A program made the position numbers and the translations under genes. DNA of 64,000 nt, taken from Brevipalpus yothersi. Taxonomy: Eukaryota > Arthropoda > Arachnida > Trombidiformes > Tenuipalpidae. The stretch lies in the NCBI GenBank assembly GCA_003956705.1, contig QZCP01000190.1:186001-250000 (forward strand), written 5' to 3'. Shown piece after piece: positions 13,475 through 26,616 of this stretch. The notes under the pieces are model-generated. The model did no database searches and was not told the origin of the DNA. It saw only the letters and a program-made list of their open reading frames with translations. Position 1 is the stretch's first letter. The number at the start of each line of letters is the position of its first letter.

Positions 13475-14324
13475 ATGGCGCGGCATTTATCGAGTATAAC
13501 GGTAAAAATCTAACAGTGGAAAAATGTACACACAGGCACACATATTTTTCTTTTTTTCTAGCATCAAGTACTCAAGAAAGCGACCAGAAAGAAAGAAAGA
13601 AAGAAAGAGAAAATGTTGTATTGATACTGAAGGAAAAATATCAACCTTTGATCATTTTCGTGCGTCATTTGTGAGTTTTTTTCTCATTTGATCATCACAA
13701 GTATTTCGCCGGTGAAGTGTCTTGTATTGTGATTGAAATAGTAATCGGATGTTGATTTCTTAATCAGAGACATACTTTGGCAATAGCTTATTCGTTCACT
13801 TTAGCTTCTTACTGCTTCTCATTATCAGTCTGTTCTATCCGTATCGGAAGCTGAATGAGACGCTCGAAGGTCAGACATGACTTCATGATTTGTAGATAAT
13901 CAATTCACATGCCAAGCTTAGAAATGATCATCAAAATGGATATCTTTCGAATAAAAATCGAGGCAAATACAATAAAAAAGAATAACACAGTATCATATTT
14001 CATTTGATGGATATTCCAATTTTTTTCATAAATATTTTTGCTTCTTTTATTTTTTTTCGCCAACCCAAGTTGGATCAAATACCACAATATATTACATGTA
14101 TATACAAAACTTACACACATATGCATGTATGCATGCTTAATAATGATAATAATAATAATAATAGATATAGTTTGTGAGGTATTGTTTCGAAGACAATGAG
14201 TATTCGTCAAATTAGCAACTTATAAAAATATGAGAAGGTAGAGAAAGATTATTCGAAACAGAACAGCTATAAAAAGAATGGAATGGTCAAATGAATCAGC
14301 ACACGATGATTTGGCAGCTTAATA

Positions 14325-17038
14325 TTATATCACAGTTTCACGATGAATGCTAGACGATGCATGCTGATCATCATCATCAGTTGCCATATGCTTGAATCTC
14401 GATTGATCTTGATTTTCCATTGGCAAGTCCATTTCTCCTTTACACATTGGCTCAAACTGTAAGGATAAAGTATCAGACCATGTAATGTACAGATTAATTG
14501 ATAATAGCTGATAATTTTGTTCACCATAACTTTCAATTGCAGATAGCTACCAAAAAAGTGAGCGAGAGAGACAGAAAAAAAGGTTAACAGCATCTTGAAC
14601 AAATTATTATCAGGCTCAGCGTAAGAGTCAGTGTGGCAACGATCAGTAAACTAGCATCGAGAAGGTTGATAAGACGAATAGATGTGACGGAGAAACTGTT
14701 TTTCTTCACCCTAACTTGAATCTGTTTCGTTGCCATGAAGCTAAATTAATCATAAGTTAGTGTTGGTTTAAAAGGAGAGATGAGAAAAAGAAGAGGTGAT
14801 AATTGATGTTCGTTTTGCGTCTTGGGTTCAGGTCTGTGAGCTTTGAAGGTTCAAAAATCGAGAAAAAAAACAAAGAAAGCGAGACAGATAAATTATAGAA
14901 AATATCGTCTCAAATCGTTTTCTTTTTGCAAAGTTTACAGGCACTTTGATATGAGAAAGACCTCTTAATGATATGGAGACGAGAGATTTAGAGATTATTT
15001 TACAAGATTTTCATCACCTAAAATGATAATAATAAATCAAGAAAATTCAGCTTCAATTCGCTGGAAATACTAAATTTTCATTCAGAAACTCATTCTTGTC
15101 AAATTTTGCACATTAACCATTCCAATCCAATAATGCTCCACAAAATGTCAAGCTTAGTAAGTGAAAGGCTAGTATAAAAATTGATTAAATGTGTGATCTA
15201 TCCATCAGACAGAGGATGTGAGGACAAATTTCATTCCTACCAACAAAGTTCTAAAGAAAGTTCTATCGATGAAAATTTAGAACTAATTCGAAACCGATGT
15301 ATCCGTCAACAAGTCTATTTAGCTGATTCAATCATGCTGACCGCCATTGGAACGATTTCGTTTCGGACAATACATGTATAAACAAAACTGCCAGCGATGA
15401 AATGTGTTCACTTCCGGATGATAGTGATAGATTAAGATGAAAGCTCGATTGGGTTCATTCACCAATACGTCTTTTTTCTCCAGAGATTGAGAGGAAAAGA
15501 GAAAGAGAGAGAAAAACTTTTATACCCAAAGAAATAGTGTTGGACGCCTACACAAGCGCTAAATCGGCAACATGAGGTGATCAAAAGATTGATTTACTGC
15601 TTTCAAGTCACATGAATGAACTTTTTCAGTCTCTCACATCCACACACTTACACAAACTAGTACAGATGAAAGATGAGCTATCATTTGACTTGAATAAGAT
15701 CAAGCTTTTTGATCACCACCAGATAGCTATTCTATTTATTTCGATTGACGTAAGTGATAGCCGAGTTCTAAGAACTCGGACTCAAGAATATTCTTCTTTT
15801 TCGCAAACTTTTCTTCCAAAAAATTCTCAGTTTCAATTCACCAGAAGGAGACACAAGACAACTGAACCCGAGAATATATATTACATCATGAAGGCGGCAA
15901 AGTTGCATAGTAAAAATCGATTGGGAACAGAATTCAAAGAGTCTTCCGAATCATAAATGAATGCACTAGTAGTAGTAGTGTATATGTGGCAGTAAATATA
16001 ACGGATGTTCTCCCGGGAAAATGTTGATGTCAAAAGGCATGAAAAATCAAGTATCAACAGTATAGAAGTCCATCATGCAAACATTTTACGCTCGAATTGG
16101 TCATCAAACATAGAGAAAAACTGATGGACCATAAACATCGTGAACTGATACACTCTTCTATTCATGATCTTAAAATGGGAAAAGCATGTTTCATATGAAT
16201 GGATCTTCACCATTAGAATGTCATTTTGTCAAGCATGAATAGATGAGATGGAACAAATGTGAAAAATATGCGGTGATGTTGTTGAAAAAAGAGAGTGAAA
16301 TATTGCTCTCAGCTAGTTATCTGTAATTTTTTCTCTTCTCTTCTCTCTTTTGGTAGCTTGGAGGCAAGTGTAATTGGTTCCCTGTACCCGAACAGATAAA
16401 CTTACCTGAACATTGGTTGAATATTTTTTTCCACAGTCACCGTCAACAGATCTTGCGTTCCAGATAAGTTCGAAAAGAGCCAATATACTGCCAATTGCAG
16501 AGCCGGAAAAAAGGAATATCAGAATACCAGCTATGAAATCAAAATTCAATTCATTAGAATCAAGAGATGAGATATTGGAAGCAGATTTTGACAGTGATGG
16601 ACATCTTTCGAGTGGGCTTGATTCGTCTCTTATCAAATTAGAATGTATGAAATTGTGTTTCTGATGATGATTGAGTTGCTCTGATTGTCTTTCCCACGAT
16701 GGTCTATCCTCAAACCAGCGACGCTGTAAACGTTGAAGTTCATGGGTTTCTTGTAATCGCAAGATTGCTTGAGAGATTTGCTTTCGATGTGGTGAATTTC
16801 GAGGGAGAGCAATACCATATCCTCTTTGGTCTGATTTGATGATTTCGATTTGTGTTAGATTGCAATTCCGATGAACGTGATAGGTGATTGATGGTGTTTC
16901 CATAAAAAATGCATAAGATCCATTCAAAACTTTGCGAATACCTTCCATTTGATCATGTACATAGAATGAGATCTTACTGTCATTCATAACATTGAACAAT
17001 CTCCTGTATTCCAAATTTTTTGAATCCTAAGAGAAAGG

Positions 17039-17077
<39 letters not shown>

Positions 17078-20000
17078 TTAGAGATTAGACATCTGGATAT
17101 TGTTCATACATGTGAACATATTCCAATGCTCAGATGAATATTGGAATGCTTGTGGGACCCTCTAGTTAGAGAGTTATACTCACTCTGAAATAGTAATATA
17201 TTTGCCCGTATTTAACACAGCCGAAGGCAATTTTGTCTTGATGCAAGAATGCTTCTAAATTTTTTATTGGCTCTTGAAGTTTGAAAGAGATGAAAAATGC
17301 GGCAAGATTGGCAACATAAAATGATATGATTACCAATGAGAATAGCCACCAAAAAGCTGCGAGAGTTCTCGTTGAAATTGCTCTGCATCATAGAAAGAAA
17401 AAGAATCATCCATCAAACACTTATCTAATCAGTTTGATTAACATCATTTTAGAATTGAACTCACCTTGTATTCAAATTGATTGGTTGATGAAAAAATGAA
17501 CAAAGTACAAACCAGGCACAATTTGAAAACTTAAATCTATCTCGATTGACCATAAGAAGTAAATTTTTGTTTGAACACGACTTTAAGGCTGATTTATCTT
17601 GATCATATTTACATACAGATTCAACAGATCTCTCCAGAGGACTCATTTGGCCAATCAAATACATGAGAGCACTAACCGATATTGATGCAAGACCAATGCA
17701 ACCCCAAAGACTCATTGAGAAAGGACGAATAAAAGTAAAAGCATCTAGACTGTTAGTTTGTGGAATGGCTAATAATAATCCTAGACCATAGTTCATGAAT
17801 GGTACCGTAAAATCTACCAGTCTTTGACGATTTACAGTTATACTCAAATCACCTAGGGCCATATCAACACGTTGAGAGACCAAATTTTGTATCACATCAT
17901 CCCAAGTGCCTCTACTGTAAGGCAAACCAGGAAAAGCATCTTTTCCCAACACAATCACATAAGAGGATATACTTCCTTGAGCTTGAAGAGATTTGAGAAG
18001 ATCAATTATGAATCCTTCGAACTTTTCGTTGCCTTCATAACGTTCATGATTATTTCGGAGCATCAAATATGGTGTCCGCTATTCATGGAAAGTATAAAAG
18101 TGGAAAGAAAAATGTTATTCCTGATTAGAGTTAATTCAAAAATGGGTAGAAAAGGGCTCATTGATATTTAGATTACTAAGAAATTCTGATGATTTGAATC
18201 GAATAGTTAAGTCAATATGTAGGGAAATTGGTCAACAGGTGAATAAATTAACCCTTTTCTCGGAAACTTAAATCTTGAATCTGCCAAAATTTGTCAAAAG
18301 CTATGTGTGAAAAAACACAAATAAAGAAATCACATCCACACTCTATTTTGATCTTCTTTCTCTTTTTAGCTGGATTGTTTTCTTCAAGAAATTATTATGA
18401 AGTCTACAAAAAAAGACTATATAAGAAAAGAAAGACTAAAAAAACAAATGGATTGTGAAACTGGCGGAAAATGGTTCATTTTGTTCACAGTGTTATACGT
18501 GATTTTGCAATTTTTTCTGTCACTTTCATAAAGTATGACATATAGAACAATTTATCACTTGACACTGTTCGAGAGACGACAAAAGAGTAAGAGAGAGAGT
18601 AAAAATTGGATGAGAGAGATAGAGGCAACATCAAAAATCACTCATGAAAAAGAAAAAAAGAATGCTCTGAGAATGTCTTCTTCACAGATAACTTTCCAAG
18701 CTAACAGATAAAGTTGAAGAGAGGAAATTTTCACGACATTCTGGTGGGCGAATAATGTGAGCAATGAAAGAGAGTAAAACGAAATTCTTCTGGTCAAATT
18801 AAGGTTTCATCTAGTGTCAAGAAAAACGAGTGAACAATGGAAACATTCTCCAGATTCATCAGATGCGGTTGAAAGTGATTGTTAACTTACAAGCAGCGAA
18901 TTCACTTTGAACACTTTTTTGAAAAGTTTTTGAGACACCTCCGAAGAGCTTCCAATATCTGTTTGCTTCACGATGAGACCATGTTTATCGTTCCAGAAGC
19001 CAGTCTAAGGAAAAGCAAATCATCGTATCATGATTAATGGAAATTCTTGTTCCCTAAAAAACGATAAACACTCGATGGAAGGTATTAATTCGTAGAGTAA
19101 CATACTGATAAGTCATGGAAATAGAATGATTTACAATTTTGGTAAACATGAATTATCATATTTTTTTCACCGAAGAACATTTGCTAGTAAGGCAGACTAA
19201 CAAGAAAAATCTGATCTGATGATTGTGGTTTAAGAAGTGAACAATTTCCCTAGAACATGATCACATAATACACTGTACTACATTCAATAGACCTTGAGTT
19301 CATCAAAATGCTAGGAATAAAACATCTACTGACTTCAGCTAACTAATTACTTGATTCAATAAGTTTTACAATACCTCACAAAGAGCATAATTGTGAATGC
19401 CAGGCAGATAAACAGGAGAAAGTTGTATAATTTGATAAAAACCAAAGAAGATTGATGCCAAGTGTCATATTAAAGAAAAGATACGATTTTTTGAATCATA
19501 ATGAATCACAAAAGCTACCTAGGATCTCAAACTTCTCCATGTAAAAGGTAAGTATCTTATTTTTAAGATTCTCTCCGAACTCGAATCTTTGTACTCACTT
19601 CTAATGAATATCAAACGAACGATATAAATCAGATGCAAAGACAGATTGTGTCCATCAGAGAAGTATCTGAATCTTTCACTCACCTCTACAAAATGTTCAC
19701 CTTTCAAGTTAAGAAGGGTCAATTGAAAGTCTGTTCGTGATCCATCATGGTCAAATATCAATGGTCCCGTTAGTCCGGAATAGGTTGACTTGAAGAAAAG
19801 AGAGAAGAAAGCAAAAAAAGTAGCAATAAGATTTATGAGATTCACTTGAGCTCAATTATATTTATTCAAAGCACAAGTTCAGAGTGAATAGCACCTGTCA
19901 AGTGGTGAGGATTGAGCCCTTCTTAACTAGAGAAGAATGTTGAAATATTGTGAGAAGGGAATAAATGTTGTTTTCTAAGTAAATTGACTTCAATGCTCTA

Positions 20001-23000
20001 AGTCATGAATTTCCAAGTTTGTTTTACTTTTGATGCACAAAAATTCTGACTAGAGTAACACTCAAATTCTTGTATGTATCTTCATTCGTATTTGTTCAGC
20101 CATGAGAGGTTCTTGTACACAAAATTTTCTTCCATCATATGCTGATTGAGTGTAAGAAAACATGTACAAAAATTGTTATATTGACTGAATAGGCTGTGTT
20201 TGCTATGATGTAGCAATATTTTGATACCATGAAGAGGAACACTTGTGATGAAAAGAATCCACTTCAATTATTTCCACCATGAAACCCGACAAACATAAGT
20301 ATACATGTTAGCATTCACTACTCACATTCTTCAACTGCTGGATAAGCTGACCTCCATATGACCAGAATTTATTCTGATGAAGGCAAAGAGATGTTGGTGG
20401 ATCATCTATGAATTGTTGGGCTAGAATCTTCTGAAGAGACACTCCAAAAAATGTCACAGCATCTTGAACAAGAGCTGTTTGGATCTGCAAGAGGAAAAAG
20501 AAGACGATTCTTAGGTATAATTCGCAGGAATTCTCGTGCTCAAGTAATCGATAAAGCTTTTATATTAATAGTTATTCCAGACTTTGAAAGATTCCAATCA
20601 AATGTAAACAATCATAGTTCACGTGAGAAGGTCAAGAAAATTATTGATAATCAGGGCTTGGTGTTGAATCCTATGCAGCATCTATCCTACTTATACATCC
20701 TCTCAGTTGAATGGAGCAGACATTTCGAAACATACCTTTGTTTTGGAATTTTTTGGAGTTTCGATGAACTTTTTTGAAGAAAAGGAACCCTTTGATCTCG
20801 TCCAATTACTGAGTAGAGTGTAAGTGGTCAAATTAGTTTCAATCCACTTGAACTCTTTCCAATCTTGACTCTCCATGTCCTAGATTTTTGGAAAAGAGTA
20901 GAAAGAAAAAGGAAAATCCAATAAGGCTTTGGTCGGAATTCAGATAGTTTCCACTAAATGTATCTGATTACAAGACAATAGAGGATAGCTAAAAAAATAA
21001 AGAGAAAGACTCATAAATCGACTAATCTCTTAGTAATCAGATTGTCTAACTAGATTGAAGAGGAAATTCTACTCAGAACCATATGAGAAAACCAATCAAA
21101 ATGAATACTTTCCCCTGATTGATTACTGTTCAATGGTCATCGGATACAAATCATCGTTTTCCTTCTTGATTGTCTCATCTAACATTCCTCAGTAACATGA
21201 TGATTGGAGGCTGATTCCTCGAGACAGTGATTGAAAAAAATTTCCCTCTTACTTGTAGGTTGAGTACATGCATCTGAATCGAATCAACCTTTTAGAATAT
21301 GTACCTAGTGCCTAGTATGATCTAGTATCAATAACTACATATTGAGTGGGTGCCACATATTACTATGTAATTGCATTACAAATCGTTGCATAATCGAATG
21401 ATTGCTCAGCTATATGATGCAATAATAGGGTCTCAAACTTTCGACAAAAAAGCAAGAGCCATGAATGTCAGATATCGAATGAGAAAGAACATCCACAATT
21501 GATGCTTACCATGTTTACGATGATGAAATTGTTGTATTGGGTCATCAAACCTAGTTCTTTGGCCTGTGTATGAGGAAGGTAGGGGAAGGAAGAGAAAGTG
21601 AGAATATAAATGATGAGAAGAAAGGGACAATATATATCGTATAGCTAGCCATGTGTATTGGAAGATCGATAGAATATATATTCGAAAAGAGACAGTATCA
21701 AAGAGCATCTTGACAAGGGGAGAGAGAGAAAGATAGTCAATAGATGGGAAAAGATGGCAAGATATTCCAGTTGTTAGGATGAATAGCATTCCCAGACATT
21801 TTTTTCGCAGCAAATGTCTATTCCATGAACCAGACAAGATGAAAGTGTCACGGAAACAGAATTGATCATTCAATAGATGATAGCAAGTGCATAGGCCGAG
21901 AAGCCCGATAATTTTGACTGTCTTGTCTTGGTGAAAATTTATCTTTTCATCCTGTATGATTCTCAACTTACACTCTCTATCACAAGGCATCATTTCTTTC
22001 AATCAAATAATCTGTATGCAATAAGATGAAATTTGAATATCATTATCATCATATTTCTCGCTTCTCTCACACTTCATGAGTGTGACTGTTTTTGGTTGAA
22101 AGAGAGACAATATGATGATGATAATTTTGAAAGAAAGAGAGGTGAGAATTTGAATGAGTATAAAATTGGGGAAAATTTTTGTCTCTTCCCAAAAAAAATC
22201 GAGCAATGTAAAAGAAGAAAGTAATAGTCGTAGTGAAAATATTTTCACGAATCACCAACCTCACTCAGTAATTGCATGATTCTTTCCACTCGTAGACTGA
22301 TGATAAATCGGCTCTCATGGTTTCTTTTACAATCTTGGAGTAGCTTTCGAAATGATCTACTGGATGGATTCACTTTTCTTATTGTCGAGGAAAGCCTCTC
22401 AGAGAGCCAGTCAATCTGGAAAATTTCGCTGAGAGCAAGAAAATCTGGAAATGAAATTGGAAAAAAAGAGAACACAGATTCAGAGAATGTTACTGTATAT
22501 GTATACCATTGAATGGAAACTCGAAATGGGTTCATGGGTAAAAGATGATAAAACTATGAATTGAGAGTGGAAAAGAGGAAAGAAAATGAAATGGTATGAG
22601 AGAAGAGAGGAGATCGAAGGCAAAAGAGCAAATGTATGGTGAAACAGTAAGCAATAGATGATGAAGCGAGTAAGCTTTTTGGTGGATCATCCTGCATTCA
22701 TTCGTCTTGTTAATGTGTTTTCTAGCTCTCTTAGGCAATTAATATAGATGATACTGATCTTGTTCAGGTTTCCAATCGATAGGAAAAGGAAACGGAGAGC
22801 AAGCGAGAAAGAGAGAGAGAGAGAAAAGACAATGACATACTGAATATATGAGTGAAGGCCAAATAGTGTGAAGTACAGATGTGATTAGGAAAATTGTGCC
22901 TTCTAAAATGAACGTTGCCTGGTCATTTGGAAAATACTAGAGCCCTATAGTGTGTATATATGACCTGAGCTTACATTATGGTGTTTCATGGTCTCATCTA

Positions 23001-23456
23001 GTATCGTGCAGAGTGACCATTTACAGAATATCTTTGGATGGTAGCTTTAACGTGGTAAATGATATCCTCTGTGAGCAATGATTGTAAATCAATGGCCAAG
23101 TCAAAATAAGGATTGATTGGACATTAAGGAATATCAGAGGACTCTTATTCTTCTATTCTCTATAGGCTTTTAACTTTTTGTTTTTTGGTTGAATGTCAAC
23201 TGACACCCTTTGGGTTTGATCTCTTTTTATTAAATGCCAAATAAGAAAGGTCATAGTGGAAGAGGTTGAGGACAAAAGCAAATAATAATCAAAACAATTC
23301 TGAGCTTGAGGGCTTACTAATATTCATGCTCAATTTCATTCTGGTTTCGTTAATTCAATAGATTTCGGAAAATGGGTTTCACAACAAGAGATTCAATTTT
23401 AATCTTTGATTTAAATATTCTCTCTTGGTTGAAAGAAAATTTTCATTACATTTACA

Positions 23457-23517
<61 letters not shown>

Positions 23518-25506
23518 GGTGAAAAAGCCTAGAACTTCCTCTATTTCGATCATAAATAAGTAACGGTTCATATAATTAGCAACTTATTATTAGTGAGATC
23601 AAATTAAATTGACACCTCTTACCTTTCTGAGTTTCATATATGATAGTAACCTCTCTCCAGTGTCCATTAAGCTCCAATAAATGTTTCCAGGCTTTGCTCA
23701 GCAGAGAAGAGTGAGGATAAAAATTGATGGAAAATGTACTATCTTTCAAACTGGATGTTGTTTGAGAAGCTGGATTGAATGATGATGGATGATGTGTTTC
23801 AGTTTTCATAGATTCAGAAACTGATCGATCATACACTCGAAGATAGGGAATACGATGATGAGCTAGTAGCGAAGACATATACCATCCAGTTCCACAGTTT
23901 TGAGTGCTGACCACTGCCCACACACCTTTTCTGAGAAGTTCACAAGCTGTAAGGTGTAGAATACAAAAAAAGGTCACCAAAGCTCAGAGTAGAGGCAGAA
24001 TATATATTGAAGGCTAAGTTTGAAAATCTTCCACCTACGTTCTTATGGTACATTCTATAAACATCAGATTGATCATTTGAGATAAGTTTCTGATAAGATA
24101 TTGTTTTAGAATTTCTCTTGAAAAGATTCTGAAAATATTAGAGGATTTTCCCTCTTGGCTGATTCTCTATTCAGAGGCTATCCACTGAAAATTCCATCAA
24201 CCTCACTAATTCAATTAACTTAGCATTGAGATCTGTCTTCGACAATCATTGAGAGATGAAAGAATGGTATCTCACCTGTTTTGGATGCTAGAAAAACTTT
24301 ATCAGCTTGAATGTACTCAACTTCTCCCACGAGAGAAATTCCTTTTGAAATTTCTTTCGATTGCGAGTTGAACCTCTCAATAGCTTGGAGAAAAGCATCT
24401 CCTAGAGAACTTTCATTTGATTCAAATAAGGCACCTAGAAGAGAGAAAAAAGTTCATGAAATGAATGAAGGAATGATGTTAAATAAGCATCAATATGAAG
24501 GGAGGGAAGAGTTCCAACGTAGAAAGTGCAAGTCCTCGAAGGTGAATATCATAAACTACATATTTTACACTTTAAGCGAGTAAAAGTAAAATGCTAAAAA
24601 GCTAGGAGAATCCTCAGATCTATGATTGGCTCATCAATTTGAGTTGGCTAATGAGCTTTTCAAGAGGTGTTTCAAAGGACATGCTTTGTTGGAATTATTT
24701 CGTTGTGAGCATATATTTGACAAATATGAATTGGGTCTTCAAGATTTTCTGCTCTAGGAGTGAATGGGATATCATCCATTTTATGTGATAGTTTGCATTC
24801 AATGCCAAAAGGAGAATAGATTCATTGATCGATTGATAAGAACTCGATTTCTCAAAGTATTTTCGCAACTTTTACTTTCCATTTTCGGTACTTTAAAGGT
24901 ATCTAATGATGATGGCCATAATTTAGTTGGAAGAAATGATATGGTTTCTGCAATAAAAGTCTGAAATTCAGTGAAACTAATACTTCTCTTCTCTTTCTGT
25001 GTGAATACTTTGAACCAAAATTTTTTCCTTCTCTAAATTAAAGCTCATTTTCTCATGAAAATGTTTTTATAAGCAATCTCATTTGAACTATTCACTCGCT
25101 TCATTTTTACAATCGTTAAAGACATGTGATCAACATTTTGTGTCTTCCAGTAGTCTGATTATACAAAGTATTCCGAGACTTTTCATAAATCCTTGAAAGG
25201 GAGAATATGTCGCTAGAATAACTAAATCTCCATGCCAAAATTATATTCGGGTAAACATAATTTCACACTGTTAAATTGTCTTCTCATCTGGAAAAATTTT
25301 TCCCCCTGCATTGAATTAGCTAATCAAGATGAGTAAAAAGGGTAGAACGTTGCAACTTTTTTGACTCTGATTTATTTTCCATCGATGATTTATCCGTTTC
25401 AGTTCGAAGAATGCTGGTTAAACTTTTGTGTAGAAATGAACACGGTAGTTCTTCTTTAACTGGCTATTGCTATCAAATCTAATGATTTGTGATCATTTCT
25501 CTATGG

Positions 25507-25583
<77 letters not shown>

Positions 25584-25868
25584 NNNNNNNNNNNNNNNNN
25601 NNNNNNNNNNNNNNNNNNNNNNNNNNNNNNNNNNNNNNNNNNNNNNNNNNNNNNNNNNNNNNNNNNNNNNNNNNNNNNNNNNNNNNNNNNNNNNNNNNNN
25701 NNNNNNNNNNNNNNNNNNNNNNNNNNNNNNNNNNNNNNNNNNNNNNNNNNNNNNNNNNNNNNNNNNNNNNNNNNNNNNNNNNNNNNNNNNNNNNNNNNNN
25801 NNNNNNNNNNNNNNNNNNNNNNNNNNNNNNNNNNNNNNNNNNNNNNNNNNNNNNNNNNNNNNNNNNNN

Positions 25869-25907
<39 letters not shown>

Positions 25908-26616
25908 AGAAAGAGAGATTTCTATCTTCAACTGTTTTTTCTTGCTCTGTATCATCAGTGAAACCAGAATAAATGCTACCAATGTCTTTTCAAAGGATGA
26001 AAAAAATTTCTACCTTTCCTTATACCTTGTAAGCTCCTATTCTCTTCATTTCTTTTGCCTTCTTTCACTAGGATCAAATGCGAATAATGACAAAGAGAGG
26101 ATCAAAAAAGAAAGAAAAATCTATGGATAAACTTTTTCTCACGAGAAATCATTCCGGAGACAACTTGAGCAGCTTTATCCATCTTTTTGTTCCCAAGAAG
26201 AAATAAAAAAGTACATACACCATGATAGTAGCAGTCTTCTTTTGGGTCAAAATAGATGCTCTTGAGAAGAAAATCTCATTATGAAACGAAAAAGATTAAT
26301 ATGATTTGGATACTTTTGTCCATTTCATTCGCTCACCAATTAATTTTGGAACTCGGGAACTAGTGAGCATCAAATGAATTTGTAGAAAAAAGAGCCCAAA
26401 ACCACTCGATTGGATGAATAAATCATAAACTCAGGCATTCAAAACAAAGATAATCCAAACAGTAACATTTCAATTAATATCAACTGAAATTTTCAGCTCA
26501 CCTATCTTGATGGTGCGTCCAGTTGCCAGGCAATCAACGGAAGGTATCAGAGAACGGAATAATAAGCTGATGATTACCACCAAAGAAGTTTTTAGTCTTA
26601 TCATCGCAGCAATCAT
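14325..26616 (-). CDS. Ionotropic glutamate receptor, kainate-type, divergent
   Basis: Thirteen exons (high to low): 26502-26616, 24276-24434, 23623-23946, 22260-22444, 21510-21563, 20736-20879, 20326-20484, 19684-19788, 18891-19004, 17465-18078, 17184-17382, 16406-17026, 14325-14456. All phases agree and encode 974 residues, close to kainate receptors (~900). Order: signal peptide, amino-terminal domain (to ~450), S1 (FEGFIIDLL, GDLSIT), M1 (~574-597), pore loop (~638-657), M3 (~672-690), S2, M4 (~887-910), cytoplasmic tail ending ETVI. It should be a ligand-gated cation channel of the plasma membrane. The S1 Arg (~537) and S2 Glu (~767) that clamp amino-acid ligands are kept. The S2 Ser-Thr pair, the Q/R site and the SYTANLAAF gate are altered (see findings). 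It belongs to the family with confidence; glutamate as ligand is doubtful. Confidence 0.93.
14457..16405 (-). other. Last intron of the glutamate receptor gene
   Basis: 1.95 kb between the M4 exon and the tail exon. Two medium + strand ORFs (15181-15381, 15612-15956) lie here; neither shows a domain or consistent splice signals, so I treat them as chance. GTAAG donor and TTACAG acceptor bound the intron. Confidence 0.6.
17035..17077. repeat. (GAAA)n-(GA)n microsatellite in a receptor intron
   Basis: GAAA units followed by GA units, just upstream of the M4 exon of the glutamate receptor (minus strand), inside the 157-base intron. Confidence 0.9.
23463..23515. repeat. (CT)n microsatellite in a receptor intron
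   Basis: About 26 uninterrupted CT units in intron 3 of the glutamate receptor gene. Confidence 0.95.
25509..25904. repeat. (GA)n microsatellite with assembly gap in receptor intron 1
   Basis: GA units at 25509-25583 and 25869-25904 flank N at 25584-25868 (285 bases). The gap is within receptor intron 1, so no exon need be missing, though a small exon inside the gap cannot be ruled out. Confidence 0.95.

Noticed and set aside
15181..15956. Two + strand ORFs of 66 and 114 codons
   Set aside because: They lie in the last intron of the glutamate receptor, have no domain and no consistent splice sites.
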